From the NCBI RefSeq assembly GCF_007859935.1, contig NZ_SJPO01000008.1:124001-188000 (forward strand): a DNA stretch of 64,000 nt, written 5' to 3'. The DNA is from Posidoniimonas polymericola (GTDB taxonomy: Bacteria; Planctomycetota; Planctomycetia; Pirellulales; Lacipirellulaceae). Below, in pieces: positions 18,148 to 27,721 of this stretch; the stretch's first letter is position 1; every line of letters starts with the position of its first letter. A model generated the notes under the pieces. It saw only the letters and a program-made list of their open reading frames with translations, searched no databases and had not been told where the DNA came from. A program made the position numbers and the translations under genes.

Positions 18148-18153
18148 ATTATA
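18148..18153 (-). promoter_or_regulatory. possible -10 box (TATAAT) for folP, immediately upstream of the start codon
   Basis: On the minus strand TATAAT lies 6 bases before the ATG of folP, so a sigma-70-type start 6-8 bases downstream would coincide with the start codon. No good -35 hexamer is seen at 16-18 bases. This is a sequence-only inference. Confidence 0.35.
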
Positions 18154-18200
18154 GCGCGCCGAGGCCGCCGAGTTCAGCCGGGGCGCCCACCGGGCGTTGG

Positions 18201-20585
18201 CTACGGGAAGACGTTGTTCGCCCCGTTGCCGCTGCCGGTGTTGCCCGCCGCCGTGCCGCCGGCTCCGGTCACGTCGTAGCCGTCGTCGGTGTTGTCACTC
18301 GCCGTGTTGTCGCTGAAGACGCCGCCGGTGAACGAGTCGATCTGGAAACCGTCGTCGGCGTTGGCCTCTGCGGTGTTGAAGCCGATACCGCCGCCGGTGA
18401 GCGTGGCAAACTGGAAACCGTCGACGCCGTTTGTCCGAGCCGTGTTCTGTCGGATCAGGCCGCCGGTAACATCGTCGAAGTCGAACCCGCTGTCGGTGTT
18501 GCCGGCCGCCAGGTTGCCCGTGATGCTGCCCGACGTGACCGCGTTGATGAAATCGAAACCGGCGTCGCCGTTGGCTTCGGCCGTGTTGCCTGAGATCACT
18601 CCGCCGTTGACAGTGCCTACTTCGAAACCGTCGTTGCCGTTGTTGTGAGAGGTGTTGCCCGTGAGGTTTCCGCCTGCGTAGGTCGAGATCTGGAAGCCAT
18701 CATCGCCATTGCCCGACGCAGAGTTGCCGGAGAACACGCCGCCATTGTAGGTCGTGATACGGACGCCATCGCTGGCGAAGCCGGTGAACGAGTTGTCACG
18801 CACGTCGCTCAGCCCGAGGAGTGTGGCGGCGATGAGTCCGTTGCCGGTGGTCCCGCCTCCGACGAAGGTGTTGCCAACGATGTCACCGCCGCTGATGTTC
18901 TGCAACCGAACCCCAGCGCCCGCGCCGCCGCTGATGTGGTTGTTGGTGATCTTGAACCCAGTCACGTTGTCGCCACCGATGCCGGCGTCGCCCCCTGAGA
19001 TCCTCAGCCCCGTGATCGTGGCGTTGTTGCCGAGTTGGAGGACGTCGGCGCCCGCGTTTCCGGAGACGGTCCGCTGCTGGCCAAAGGTCGCCACCGCGCC
19101 GGTGTCTTGCCCGTGCACCTGGAACCGACCGCCAATAAACTGGTTCGCGTTCAGGGCGATCGGCCCGGTCGCCCCGAGGTTGATGTTGTTGGCAACGACC
19201 ACGATGTCGCCGGCCGCGGCGACATCCGCGGCGGCGGTGGCGCCGGCATCGATCGTAGCGACGTTGGTCGCGACCGCGCCGGTCGAGCTGATGATGGCCT
19301 GCTCGGACGTGCTCAGTGCAGAGCCGGTCACGATCGCCTCGTCGCGGCGGAGCGCCGAGAGCATCCGCCGCTCGATCAACGACAGCTTGGTCGCGGCCCG
19401 GCTGCCGGCGCCGAACGGGATGCGGAGGTTGGCGCTGGCGATCCACTGCGAGTCGCGGACGTCGTCCCACTGGTAGCTCAAGCCGTAGGTGAACCGCGAA
19501 CCCGACCCAAGGTAGGGCAGGTCGAAGCAGCGACCCTCGATCCGTGCCCGCGGCCCCGCGATGGTCGAGTAGCCGGCCTTGTCGGTGTCGAACCAGTAGC
19601 CGCCGAGGAAGACGCGGTACTCGGAGTCGTATTGGCCGCCTGGCCGAGAGAGCAAGAAACCGTACTCCGCGTCCATGCCGAAGTAGGCCCGCTCCAGCCC
19701 CTGCTGCACGACGATGTTGTTGTTGACGTCGAGCGTCGCGACGTTCAGCCCGGTGGCCTGGGCGCCGCTGAAAGGCAGGTAGCCGTTCACGCGGTACTCC
19801 CAGTCGAGCGTCATCATCTCAAAGCCGACCATGCCCTGCTGGAAGTTGTTGTTGTACGCCGAGTGGCGGATGTCGTAGAAGGCGTAGAGCGTGGTGATCA
19901 TCCCGCTGGAGAGCAGCTCCCTGCGCGCGACGCCGAAGTTGCCCTCGCCGGCGCGCTCGTCGTCGTACTGGCCGCGGAGGTCGAGGAACCAGAACACGTT
20001 CTGCTGCTGCCAGAACGGCAGCATCAGGTTGCCCTGCAGCACCTCGGCCGGGTCGCCCATGCGGCCCTCGATCTCGGCGTGGGCCGGCCGCGACGGAAAC
20101 AAGCTTGCCGACGGCGCCGCGTAGGGGGCGGGTTGACCGTAGACCGGGCCGCAACCGTAGGGGTCGACCGGAGCGCAGCCGTTGTAACCAGGCGTGTACC
20201 CCGGGGCGGCAAACCCGGCATTCGGAGCCGCCATGCCGGGCGCGTAGGTCGGCGCGCCAGCGTAGACCGGGGTCGCCCCGTAGACCGTTCCCGGCGGGGC
20301 CACGACCGCCGCAGACCCATAGCCCGGCTGCGCGACCGACGGCGTTGCCGAGAACCGATCCTCGATCGCGTACGCGCGACCAGGGGGTTGGTACACCGAC
20401 GCCTGCACCACCTGCGGGTCGACCAGCCGTTGGCCGGCGCCCGTATCGACTAGTACGGCGCCAGAGCCGGGGTCGTACGCGGCGGTCATCTTCGAGACGC
20501 CAGCCGACTGCCACTGCTGCGCGCTCACGGCGTTTGCCAGCAGCGCCAGCAGCGAGGCGGCGACGACGCCGAGGAGGGGCTTCAT
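18201..20585 (-). CDS. probable inverse autotransporter: beta-barrel plus right-handed beta-helix passenger
   Basis: 794 residues from MKPLLGVVAASLLALLANA, a Sec signal peptide. Residues about 60-165 are a Pro/Tyr/Gly-rich linker. Residues about 170-400 alternate polar and hydrophobic residues with landmarks NLMLPFWQQQNVFWFLDLRG, ARRELLSSGMITTLYAFYD, GFEMMTLDWEYRVNGYLPFS and SSRFTYGLSYQWDD-like strands, closely resembling the intimin/invasin-type beta-domain. From about residue 500 to the end there are about ten repeats of roughly 25 residues with GNTA..NGDDGF..T...GG, typical of a parallel beta-helix (NosD/pectate-lyase-like). Barrel first and passenger last is the order of type Ve (inverse) autotransporters. 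The passenger's ligand is unknown. The start at 20585 fits the signal peptide. Confidence 0.75.
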   Translation of the reverse strand: MKPLLGVVAASLLALLANAVSAQQWQSAGVSKMTAAYDPGSGAVLVDTGAGQRLVDPQVVQASVYQPPGRAYAIEDRFSATPSVAQPGYGSAAVVAPPGTVYGATPVYAGAPTYAPGMAAPNAGFAAPGYTPGYNGCAPVDPYGCGPVYGQPAPYAAPSASLFPSRPAHAEIEGRMGDPAEVLQGNLMLPFWQQQNVFWFLDLRGQYDDERAGEGNFGVARRELLSSGMITTLYAFYDIRHSAYNNNFQQGMVGFEMMTLDWEYRVNGYLPFSGAQATGLNVATLDVNNNIVVQQGLERAYFGMDAEYGFLLSRPGGQYDSEYRVFLGGYWFDTDKAGYSTIAGPRARIEGRCFDLPYLGSGSRFTYGLSYQWDDVRDSQWIASANLRIPFGAGSRAATKLSLIERRMLSALRRDEAIVTGSALSTSEQAIISSTGAVATNVATIDAGATAAADVAAAGDIVVVANNINLGATGPIALNANQFIGGRFQVHGQDTGAVATFGQQRTVSGNAGADVLQLGNNATITGLRISGGDAGIGGDNVTGFKITNNHISGGAGAGVRLQNISGGDIVGNTFVGGGTTGNGLIAATLLGLSDVRDNSFTGFASDGVRITTYNGGVFSGNSASGNGDDGFQISTYAGGNLTGNTSHNNGNDGFEVGTVNGGVISGNTAEANGDAGFDFINAVTSGSITGNLAAGNTDSGFDFDDVTGGLIRQNTARTNGVDGFQFATLTGGGIGFNTAEANADDGFQIDSFTGGVFSDNTASDNTDDGYDVTGAGGTAAGNTGSGNGANNVFP

Positions 20586-20677
20586 AGCGAACAACGATCG
20601 GGGCGGGGGGACTCCACGCGGCACACTCCACGCGGCGGATCCGCTATTAGCAGATGCGGTGGGGCCGAGCAACTCCG

Positions 20678-21973
20678 CTACGGGAGCAGGCCCGGCTTGG
20701 TCGCCGTCAGGATCTCGCGGATCGCCCGTCGGTCGGCGGCAGAGAGGTGCTCGAAGCCCTCCGCGGGGGACTCCGCGAGCGCCGCCGCTAGCTGCAGGCG
20801 GACGGACGCTAGCGCCTCTTCCGGCAGCGCGTCGAACGCCTTGCTGTAGACCAGCGGGCTGCAGGGGTAGCGGAACAGCCTGGTCCGCAGGTCGAGTTGG
20901 CGGAGCGACCGTCCGGCCGGGTCGAACGGGCCTTCCGATGCGTAGCGCTCCGCGAAGCCACTCCCCTCGACCCGACCGCGAAGCGGCGGCTCGCCGCCCA
21001 TCAACAACCCACGGACCAGTTGTCGGACCGCGGCGTCAATCCGACGGCGTGTGCTGTCAGAGCGGTGCGTGGCGGGGCGGTCGAGCGCGTCGTTGAGGGC
21101 CGCGTTGTAGTGCAGCGCCCGTCGAGTCTCCTGGCCCGCCCTCGCGATGAGGTTGTGCAGGTGGGCCTGATGCTCTAGCACAAGCAGCGCGACAAGGTCG
21201 CTGTCGGGCCGCAGGTAGCGGTCTGTGGCGAGCACCGAATCGAGCGTCGGCAGCGGCGATGGGGCCAGCGGCACGAGGCTGTCGCCACGGGTGATGGAGT
21301 TGCCGCGGTGCCCGAGGGGGTCCCGCCGAGCCGTGACGTACCAGCCGCCGTAGCGCTTGGAGTAGGGCGTGGCGGGCGTGCTGGCCAGGCCGCCGAGGTC
21401 GAGTCGTGGCTCGCCGGTCACGGCCGGGTGCACCGACCTCAGCAGGTAGCCCGGCACGCCCTCGGTTTGACGGGTGGCGTGGCAGGCGAGGCACTGGCCC
21501 CCGTCGCGCTGAATGTCGGGGCGGTCGTGGTTGGTCTGGTCCACGGTGTAGAAGACAGCGCCGAGCCGCGGGTCGACCGCCGACACCTCTAGCAGCGGCG
21601 CGCCGGGGATCCAGCCAAGGTACACGTCGTCGTTAAAGTAGAGGGCGCGGGGCCGGTCGGGCGAGATCAGCCGCCGCTGCTGGCTGGTCTTCGAGAAGAC
21701 CAGCGTCTGCGAATCGGTCGGCGCCGCCAGGTAGTCCAGCAGGGCGGGGAGCCAGCCGTGGTCGGCGTCCCATTCGAGCCGCACGACGCCCTCGTCGACC
21801 GCGCTCTTCAGCTGGGCGACGACATCTTCGGGCGCGGAGCTAGAGTAGCGGATGGGGGCGGCGTCGTAGTCGGATTCGGCTCGGCAGGCGCCGCCGTGCA
21901 CGAGCAGTGCGAGAACCGCCGCCAGCAAGAGCATCGCCCGCCCGCGCGAGGCGGCCGCAGGCACAAGGGCCAC
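20678..21973 (-). CDS. secreted protein with one c-type haem motif (CLACH), unknown function
   Basis: About 431 residues (a start at Met14, position 21934, is also possible, directly before the hydrophobic signal MLLLAAVLALLVHGG). A single CxxCH motif, CLACH at residues 161-165, sits in GGQCLACHATRQTEGVPGY, a context like other planctomycete cytochrome-type proteins. The remainder is mostly helical with LLVLEHQAHLHNLIARAG, whose histidines could be distal haem ligands. I know no named family. It probably acts in the periplasm, in electron transfer or as a peroxidase-like protein; that is inference. A 92-base gap separates it from the autotransporter gene on the same strand. Confidence 0.7.
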   Translation of the reverse strand: MALVPAAASRGRAMLLLAAVLALLVHGGACRAESDYDAAPIRYSSSAPEDVVAQLKSAVDEGVVRLEWDADHGWLPALLDYLAAPTDSQTLVFSKTSQQRRLISPDRPRALYFNDDVYLGWIPGAPLLEVSAVDPRLGAVFYTVDQTNHDRPDIQRDGGQCLACHATRQTEGVPGYLLRSVHPAVTGEPRLDLGGLASTPATPYSKRYGGWYVTARRDPLGHRGNSITRGDSLVPLAPSPLPTLDSVLATDRYLRPDSDLVALLVLEHQAHLHNLIARAGQETRRALHYNAALNDALDRPATHRSDSTRRRIDAAVRQLVRGLLMGGEPPLRGRVEGSGFAERYASEGPFDPAGRSLRQLDLRTRLFRYPCSPLVYSKAFDALPEEALASVRLQLAAALAESPAEGFEHLSAADRRAIREILTATKPGLLP

Positions 21974-21996
21974 GGCGCCCGCTTTCTTGCGGTGCG

Positions 21997-22407
21997 CTAC
22001 ATCTGCTCGCGCATGACGTCGTTGAGGACGTCTTCGGCGACATAGATTGGGAGCTGCGGGACGCAGGTCACCGCGACCGCGATTGCGTCGGACGGGCGCG
22101 AGTCGATCTCGATCAGCTCCCCGTCCTGGCGCACGCGGAGCTTGGCGTAATAGGTGTGCTCGCGGAGCTCGTTGATCACGACATCCTGCAACTCGCCGCC
22201 CAGCGACTCGATCGTTTGCACCAGCAGGTCGTGGGTCAGCGGCCGCGGCGTTTCGACCCCGCGCACATGGCGGTCGATGCTGGTCGCCTCGAAGATGCCA
22301 ATCAGGATGGGAAACGTCCGATCTCCTTCAATCTCTTTGAGGTAGATAACTTGCTGGTCATTGATCTCGCTGATGATGATCCGCGAGAGCTGCATCGCGA
22401 CGGGCAT
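21997..22407 (-). CDS. bifunctional nuclease family protein (DUF151)
   Basis: 136 residues from MPVAMQLSRIIISEINDQQV. The conserved core runs VIYLKEIEGDRTFPILIGIFEA through RPLTHDLLVQTIESLGGE to IDSRPSDAIAVAVTC, exactly the DUF151/BFN layout in which acidic residues and the PSDAIAxAxR-like motif form the active site. The family has nuclease activity in plants and is often found near stress genes in bacteria. ATG at 22407 is preferred over further-upstream starts. A TATAAT box lies about 80 bases upstream at 22489. Confidence 0.9.
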   Translation of the reverse strand: MPVAMQLSRIIISEINDQQVIYLKEIEGDRTFPILIGIFEATSIDRHVRGVETPRPLTHDLLVQTIESLGGELQDVVINELREHTYYAKLRVRQDGELIEIDSRPSDAIAVAVTCVPQLPIYVAEDVLNDVMREQM

Positions 22408-22488
22408 AGCTGGGCATCCTCTGAGCCGCCGCGCGCCCCGGCCCACCGGGGGCGGGGCCGGTACGTGCGGCCTGAACGTGACCCCAGT

Positions 22489-22494
22489 ATTATA
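22489..22494 (-). promoter_or_regulatory. possible -10 box (TATAAT) for the DUF151 gene
   Basis: TATAAT on the minus strand, giving a leader of about 75 bases to the ATG at 22407. The -35 region is weak. Suggestive only. Confidence 0.4.
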
Positions 22495-22536
22495 GCTTGC
22501 CGCGTCAGAAGAAGGGATGCACCGCCGGGCCCGCCG

Positions 22537-22983
22537 CTAGTCTTTGTCCCCAATATCCTGCGTGTAGACTTCCTGTAGCAGGTCGTGTTCTTTCGACTCG
22601 TGGGCGACAAGATCGTCGTGGAGTCGCTCGAAACCGTTCTGCAATTCCTGCCAGACCGGAACGGTCCGGGGGCCACTACGGGCCCTGGAAGCCAGGTCGC
22701 ACGCGGAGGCCATCAGCCGGCGGTGTTCCGCCACCAGCGCGTCGATGCGATCGGAGGTCCATGGCGCACGCCGGGCCAGGTGGTCGAACCCGTCCTCGGA
22801 TTCCTCGTAGGTGAAGTGCGTGTCGAGGTGCTCCCGCAGCGAATCAAGCAGCGAAGCCACCATCTGATCTCCCCATGCGGGTCCGTCGAGCCTACGCTTG
22901 AGACTCCGCAGCAGCGACAACAACTCTTCGTGCTCGCTCTGGATAATCGGCTGCGCGAGGTCAGGCTTCGTCTCGTCGGTCAT
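22537..22983 (-). CDS. hemerythrin-like HHE domain protein
   Basis: 148 residues from MTDETKPDLAQPIIQSEHEE. The spacing of His/Glu residues fits the HHE cation-binding fold: SEHEELLSLL, then LREHLDTHFTYEESEDGFDHL, then VAEHRRLMASA and DDLVAHESKEHDLL. These four helices hold a di-iron centre that binds O2 or senses iron/NO/peroxide. It is downstream of the globin-coupled sigma-54 activator on the same strand (119-base gap), so a shared role in oxygen or nitrosative response is plausible. Confidence 0.85.
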   Translation of the reverse strand: MTDETKPDLAQPIIQSEHEELLSLLRSLKRRLDGPAWGDQMVASLLDSLREHLDTHFTYEESEDGFDHLARRAPWTSDRIDALVAEHRRLMASACDLASRARSGPRTVPVWQELQNGFERLHDDLVAHESKEHDLLQEVYTQDIGDKD

Positions 22984-23102
22984 GGGTCGGCTCCGGTTCG
23001 AGGAAGGCGTTGCGATTACCGCAGCTACGCAACCTACGTGCCGGATCAAATGATTTCAGGATTTGGCGCTCAAGAGGGGCGCATTCCGCTGCAGATTCCC
23101 CT

Positions 23103-24581
<1,479 letters not shown>

Positions 24582-24642
24582 GAGGCAGGGGACTACTCCC
24601 TGAAGGTTTTACCAGCACCGCCGCCCCAAGTCATGGGTTACT

Positions 24643-24669
24643 GTGCGGCATCGGCACGACCTGTGGGTC
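24643..24669. promoter_or_regulatory. two short dyads, candidate upstream activator sites
   Basis: GTGCGGCATCGGCAC (24643-24657; GTGC/GCAC arms) is followed immediately by GACCTGTGGGTC (24658-24669; GACC/GGTC arms). They lie about 62-90 bases upstream of the candidate sigma-54 promoter, the usual distance for enhancer binding by a sigma-54 activator. The binding protein is inferred, not shown. Confidence 0.35.
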
Positions 24670-24730
24670 AGAACGGCGCACCCACCGCTGCGACCTAGCG
24701 TAAATCGGCCGATTCGAGTGTTCTTACGGC

Positions 24731-24746
24731 GGGCGCAATCTTTGCA
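24731..24746 (+). promoter_or_regulatory. candidate sigma-54 (-24/-12) promoter for BON-CBS-UspA operon
   Basis: GGGCGCAATCTTTGCA compared with the consensus TGGCACGNNNNTTGCW: the GG and GC dinucleotides are exactly 10 bases apart (at 24732-24733 and 24744-24745) and TTGCA is perfect. A start near 24757 would give a leader of about 110 bases to the ATG at 24866. It faces away from the sigma-54 activator gene in a 284-base divergent gap. Confidence 0.65.
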
Positions 24747-24865
24747 GCATTTCAGGTGACTCAGCGGTGTTTTACCGCGGTTGTCGACCCCGCGTTGAGG
24801 CCGGTTGGGATCCGGCTGTCGCCGGATAGAGTTCCTCGCCGGGTCGCCTACAGGAGGAGCTTGTC

Positions 24866-25153
24866 ATGAATGGCGTCGCAAACTCTGTCGTGCCGCGGCC
24901 AACGCCGCAAACCCTCGTCCGACTCGCCCGCACCAGGATCGAGCACAACGACCACTTCGCCGGTCACCTCGAATCGGTTGAGGTCACCTACTGTGAAGGG
25001 AGTGTGGTCCTCTCGGGCCGCGTCCCGTCGTTCTACCTCAAGTCGGTGCTGCAGACCGCTGTCGGACCGTTGCCAGCGGGGTGCCGTGTCGAGAATCGGG
25101 TAGACGTTGTTTGCTGCGGTGGTCTCAGCAGCCCCTCGCCGTCGCGCGACTAG
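24866..25153 (+). CDS. small BON-domain protein
   Basis: 95 residues behind a strong AGGAGGA site. LARTRIEHNDHFAGHLESVE followed by GSVVLSGRVPSFYLKSVLQTA and VENRVDVV follows the BON fold (alpha/beta module that binds phospholipid, small ligands or proteins, as in OsmY). There is no signal peptide, so it is likely cytoplasmic. It heads an operon with a CBS-pair protein and a UspA protein and lies downstream of a candidate sigma-54 promoter. Confidence 0.85.
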   Translation: MNGVANSVVPRPTPQTLVRLARTRIEHNDHFAGHLESVEVTYCEGSVVLSGRVPSFYLKSVLQTAVGPLPAGCRVENRVDVVCCGGLSSPSPSRD

Positions 25154-25170
25154 CCATAGGAGGCGTCACG

Positions 25171-25686
25171 ATGAAAGTTCTTGCCCAAAAAGTCGACCGG
25201 CTGACGGTCGCCGACGTGATGAGCAGTCTGGTGATCACGCTAGACGAAACCGCCAACATGCGCGACGCCGCTCGGCGGCTCCGCGAGGCGGACGTGTCCG
25301 GAGCGCCGGTGGTGGACTCGACCGGCGTCGTGGTGGGCGTTCTCAGCGCGATGGACTTCGTCGAGCAGGCGACCGGCGCAACCGGGGACCGCTGCCCGAT
25401 CACCGAGGTCCTGGTGCGCGACACCCCGACCGGGCCCTACCGGATCGAGCAGGTCTGCGAGGACTCGGTCGCCAACCACATGACCCGCTACGTGCAGACG
25501 GTCGATCGCGACGCGTCGCTCCGCGCCGCGAGCCGCGAGATGTGCCTCGCCCGCCTGCACCGCTTGATTGTCGTCGATGACCGTGGGCGCCCGGTCGGTG
25601 TTATCAGCCCGCTAGACCTCCTTGCCGCCTGGGTGGACGCCCCCGCCGTGGCGCCGGAGCGAAGCGCGAAAGGAGCCCCCAAATGA
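25171..25686 (+). CDS. CBS-domain pair protein
   Basis: 171 residues with ATAGGAGG 9 bases before the ATG. Two CBS motifs are visible: VADVMSSLVITLDETANMRDA..VVVGVLSAMDFV and VANHMTRYVQTVDRDASLRAA..RPVGVISPLDLL. Such pairs bind adenine nucleotides and often tune partner proteins by energy charge. The stop overlaps the uspA start by 4 bases (ATGA), so the two are translationally coupled. The first-position ATG is fixed by the ribosome binding site. Confidence 0.93.
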   Translation: MKVLAQKVDRLTVADVMSSLVITLDETANMRDAARRLREADVSGAPVVDSTGVVVGVLSAMDFVEQATGATGDRCPITEVLVRDTPTGPYRIEQVCEDSVANHMTRYVQTVDRDASLRAASREMCLARLHRLIVVDDRGRPVGVISPLDLLAAWVDAPAVAPERSAKGAPK

Positions 25687-26123
25687 TCTCGTTCAAACGC
25701 CAGAAGAAGATCCTCGTCCCGACCGACTTCTCGCCGCAGGCGGACCAGGCCGTGATCGACGCGCTCGACATGGTGGCCGACCCGTCGGACCTGAGCGTCC
25801 TGCACGTGGCGCCGCCGATGTCGAGCTACCCGGTGGCCGACCCAGCGATTGTTTGGGAGAACATCACCGAGCACGCCCGCGCCGAGCGGATCGAGGACTC
25901 GTACCGTCAGCACATCAAGGACCCGCGGGCTTCGGCGGTGCACTTTGCCGTGCGGTTTGGCGCCCCGGCCGAGGAGGTGGTCGACTACGCCGAGGAGCAC
26001 AAGATCGACATGATCATGATGCCCTCCCACGGCCGCAGCGGGCTGAAGCGGTTGCTGCTCGGCTCGGTCGCCGAACGTGTGGTTCGCGCGGCCCACTGCC
26101 CGGTGATCGTGCTCCGCAACTAA
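25683..26123 (+). CDS. universal stress protein (UspA family)
   Basis: 146 residues. The N-terminal KILVPTDFSPQADQAVIDAL and the C-terminal ATP-binding-type motif SHGRSGLKRLLLGSVAERV followed by HCPVIVLR are the UspA signature; the first Gly of GxxGx9GS is replaced by Pro but the rest is intact. It is the last gene of the BON-CBS-UspA operon. Its 3' end overlaps the convergent PP2C gene by 4 bases. Confidence 0.95.
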   Translation: MISFKRQKKILVPTDFSPQADQAVIDALDMVADPSDLSVLHVAPPMSSYPVADPAIVWENITEHARAERIEDSYRQHIKDPRASAVHFAVRFGAPAEEVVDYAEEHKIDMIMMPSHGRSGLKRLLLGSVAERVVRAAHCPVIVLRN

Positions 26124-26980
26124 CCCCGGCGGTAGGCCAGGAAGGTCAGGTCGTCGGGCTTGCTCGGCAGGCCGGGCGACTCGTTGACCATCCTGCTCCG
26201 GGCCAGGTCGGCGATTTCGGCCGCGCAGTGTTCGAGCGGCCCCGATCGCAGGCCCGACACGAGCTCGCCCGGCAGCACGTTGTCCACAAGGCCGTCGGAG
26301 GCGACCAGCAGCGTGTCGAACTGGGCCATCGACAGCACCGGCCCGATCTCGATCCGCATCTTCTCGTCGCCCACGCAGTTCGAGACAATGTGCCGTTCCT
26401 CATGCTGGATGGCGTCGACCGCGTCGATCAGGCCGGCCGCCTCGGCGTACCCGACCGGCGAGTGGGCGATCGACTCGAATTTGACCCGCCCGCGTTGACC
26501 CATCAACAGGAAGCTGGCGTCGCCGACGTGGAACGAGCGGACGAACGGCTCGCTGATCAGCGCCACCGCGAGGGTCGCCCCGGCGCCGTTGGCCAGCGCG
26601 AGCACGGCGCGGTTGGCCTCCTCGATGCCGTCGACCACCGCGGACCGCAGCCGCTCGGCGTCGAGGTCCGAGCCCCGCACGGCGTTGACGACCGACTCTA
26701 CCGCGAGCCTCGCGGCCGCTTCGCCGGCGGCCTGACCGCCCATGCCGTCGGCCACCACGAGGACCAGCCCGCCCTCGCTGGTCTCGACCACCGCCAGCGC
26801 GTCTTCGTTCGGGGTGTCCTTGTGCGGGCTGCGGGCCGAGTACGCCGTCACCCTGCCGGCCGCGGTCCGCCAATTGGCCTGCGACGGCTCGTCGCGCTCG
26901 GTCCACATCGCCTCCGCGTGGCCGCTATCGGTCGGCAGTGTATCCCAGCCCTGCATTGGATTCGCCACGGTTAGGACCAT
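26120..26980 (-). CDS. PP2C-type protein serine/threonine phosphatase
   Basis: 286 residues. Metal-binding motifs of the PPM/PP2C family are present: KDTPNEDALAVV (Asp60 of the NED), LVVADGMGGQAAGE (residues about 75-87), and a late LLVASDGLVDNV plus PDDLTFLAYRRG. It removes phosphate from Ser/Thr. It starts within the last codons of the kinase gene (10-base overlap), so the two enzymes are made together and probably act on the same targets. Confidence 0.93.
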   Translation of the reverse strand: MVLTVANPMQGWDTLPTDSGHAEAMWTERDEPSQANWRTAAGRVTAYSARSPHKDTPNEDALAVVETSEGGLVLVVADGMGGQAAGEAAARLAVESVVNAVRGSDLDAERLRSAVVDGIEEANRAVLALANGAGATLAVALISEPFVRSFHVGDASFLLMGQRGRVKFESIAHSPVGYAEAAGLIDAVDAIQHEERHIVSNCVGDEKMRIEIGPVLSMAQFDTLLVASDGLVDNVLPGELVSGLRSGPLEHCAAEIADLARSRMVNESPGLPSKPDDLTFLAYRRG

Positions 26981-27720
26981 TGCATGGTCTCCAGGTAATG
27001 CCGCAGTTGGCCCGCGGTGCGGTACTGCTCGAGGATCAGCGTGCGCTTGAGACCCCGGCAGATTTGCTTTGCTTCGATTGGCTGTTTGGCGTACCGCTCG
27101 GCGCCGCCGATCGCGTCGTAGAAGATCCGGACCAGGTCGACCACGTCGTCCTGCAGGTCGGCGGAAGTCGCGGGGCCGTAGTGGTACATGTCGAGCAGCT
27201 TCAGGTCGAACGAGATCCCGAACCGCCTCACGATGATGTTGCGGGTGTGCAGGTCGCCGTGGTATTCGCGGGCCTCGTGGATTCCCTCCATGCCGGCGGC
27301 CAGCGCGTGCAGCAGGTGCAGCCCCTGGAACACGCCGATCCGTTTACCCCTTTGGCGACTCAGGAAGTCTTCCAGCAGCTCCCCCTCGACGAACTCGGAC
27401 ACCAGGAACACGACGTCCTGGCCCTTGAACTCGAAGATGTCGCTCGCGTGGTACTGGATCAGGATCGGGAACGCCCGCAGCTTGTGCAGCTTCTGGGCGT
27501 AGACCCGCGACGCCTTGCGGCGGCGGTTGCGGTGGGGGAAGAAGAACTTGCCGGCCCGCTCGATGTTGGTGTCGAGTTCGCGGAGCTTGTAGACCTCGCC
27601 CTCCCAGCCGACGCCGAGCCGGCTCTGCACGACGTACCGTTTGCCTATCCGGGCGCCGGGCTTGAAGTCGAACGATGTGATGGATGTCGGTGACATAGGC
27701 GTGTTTTTCTCCGTGGGCAT
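26971..27720 (-). CDS. eukaryotic-like protein kinase, short, with altered DFG motif
   Basis: 249 residues, only the kinase fold and no membrane segment. A Gly-rich loop LGVGWEGEVYK (35-45), a candidate lysine at GKFFF (Lys58) and the catalytic loop HGDLHTRN (154-161) are visible. The usual DFG is replaced by LDM (Asp177 kept). It sits 1 base after the cysteine desulfurase stop and 10 bases into the PP2C phosphatase. Active-kinase residues are present but the altered DFG neighbourhood warrants a check. Substrate unknown. Confidence 0.85.
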   Translation of the reverse strand: MPTEKNTPMSPTSITSFDFKPGARIGKRYVVQSRLGVGWEGEVYKLRELDTNIERAGKFFFPHRNRRRKASRVYAQKLHKLRAFPILIQYHASDIFEFKGQDVVFLVSEFVEGELLEDFLSRQRGKRIGVFQGLHLLHALAAGMEGIHEAREYHGDLHTRNIIVRRFGISFDLKLLDMYHYGPATSADLQDDVVDLVRIFYDAIGGAERYAKQPIEAKQICRGLKRTLILEQYRTAGQLRHYLETMQWS

Positions 27721-27721
27721 T

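Noticed and set aside
24651-24666. A second sigma-54-like word (CGGCACGACCTGTGG)
   Set aside because: The downstream GC dinucleotide is missing at the required spacing; only the 24731 site satisfies GG-N10-GC.
26280-26288. TTGTCCACA, a DnaA-box-like word near parS
   Set aside because: Single box inside a coding gene, one mismatch, no cluster; not evidence for oriC.
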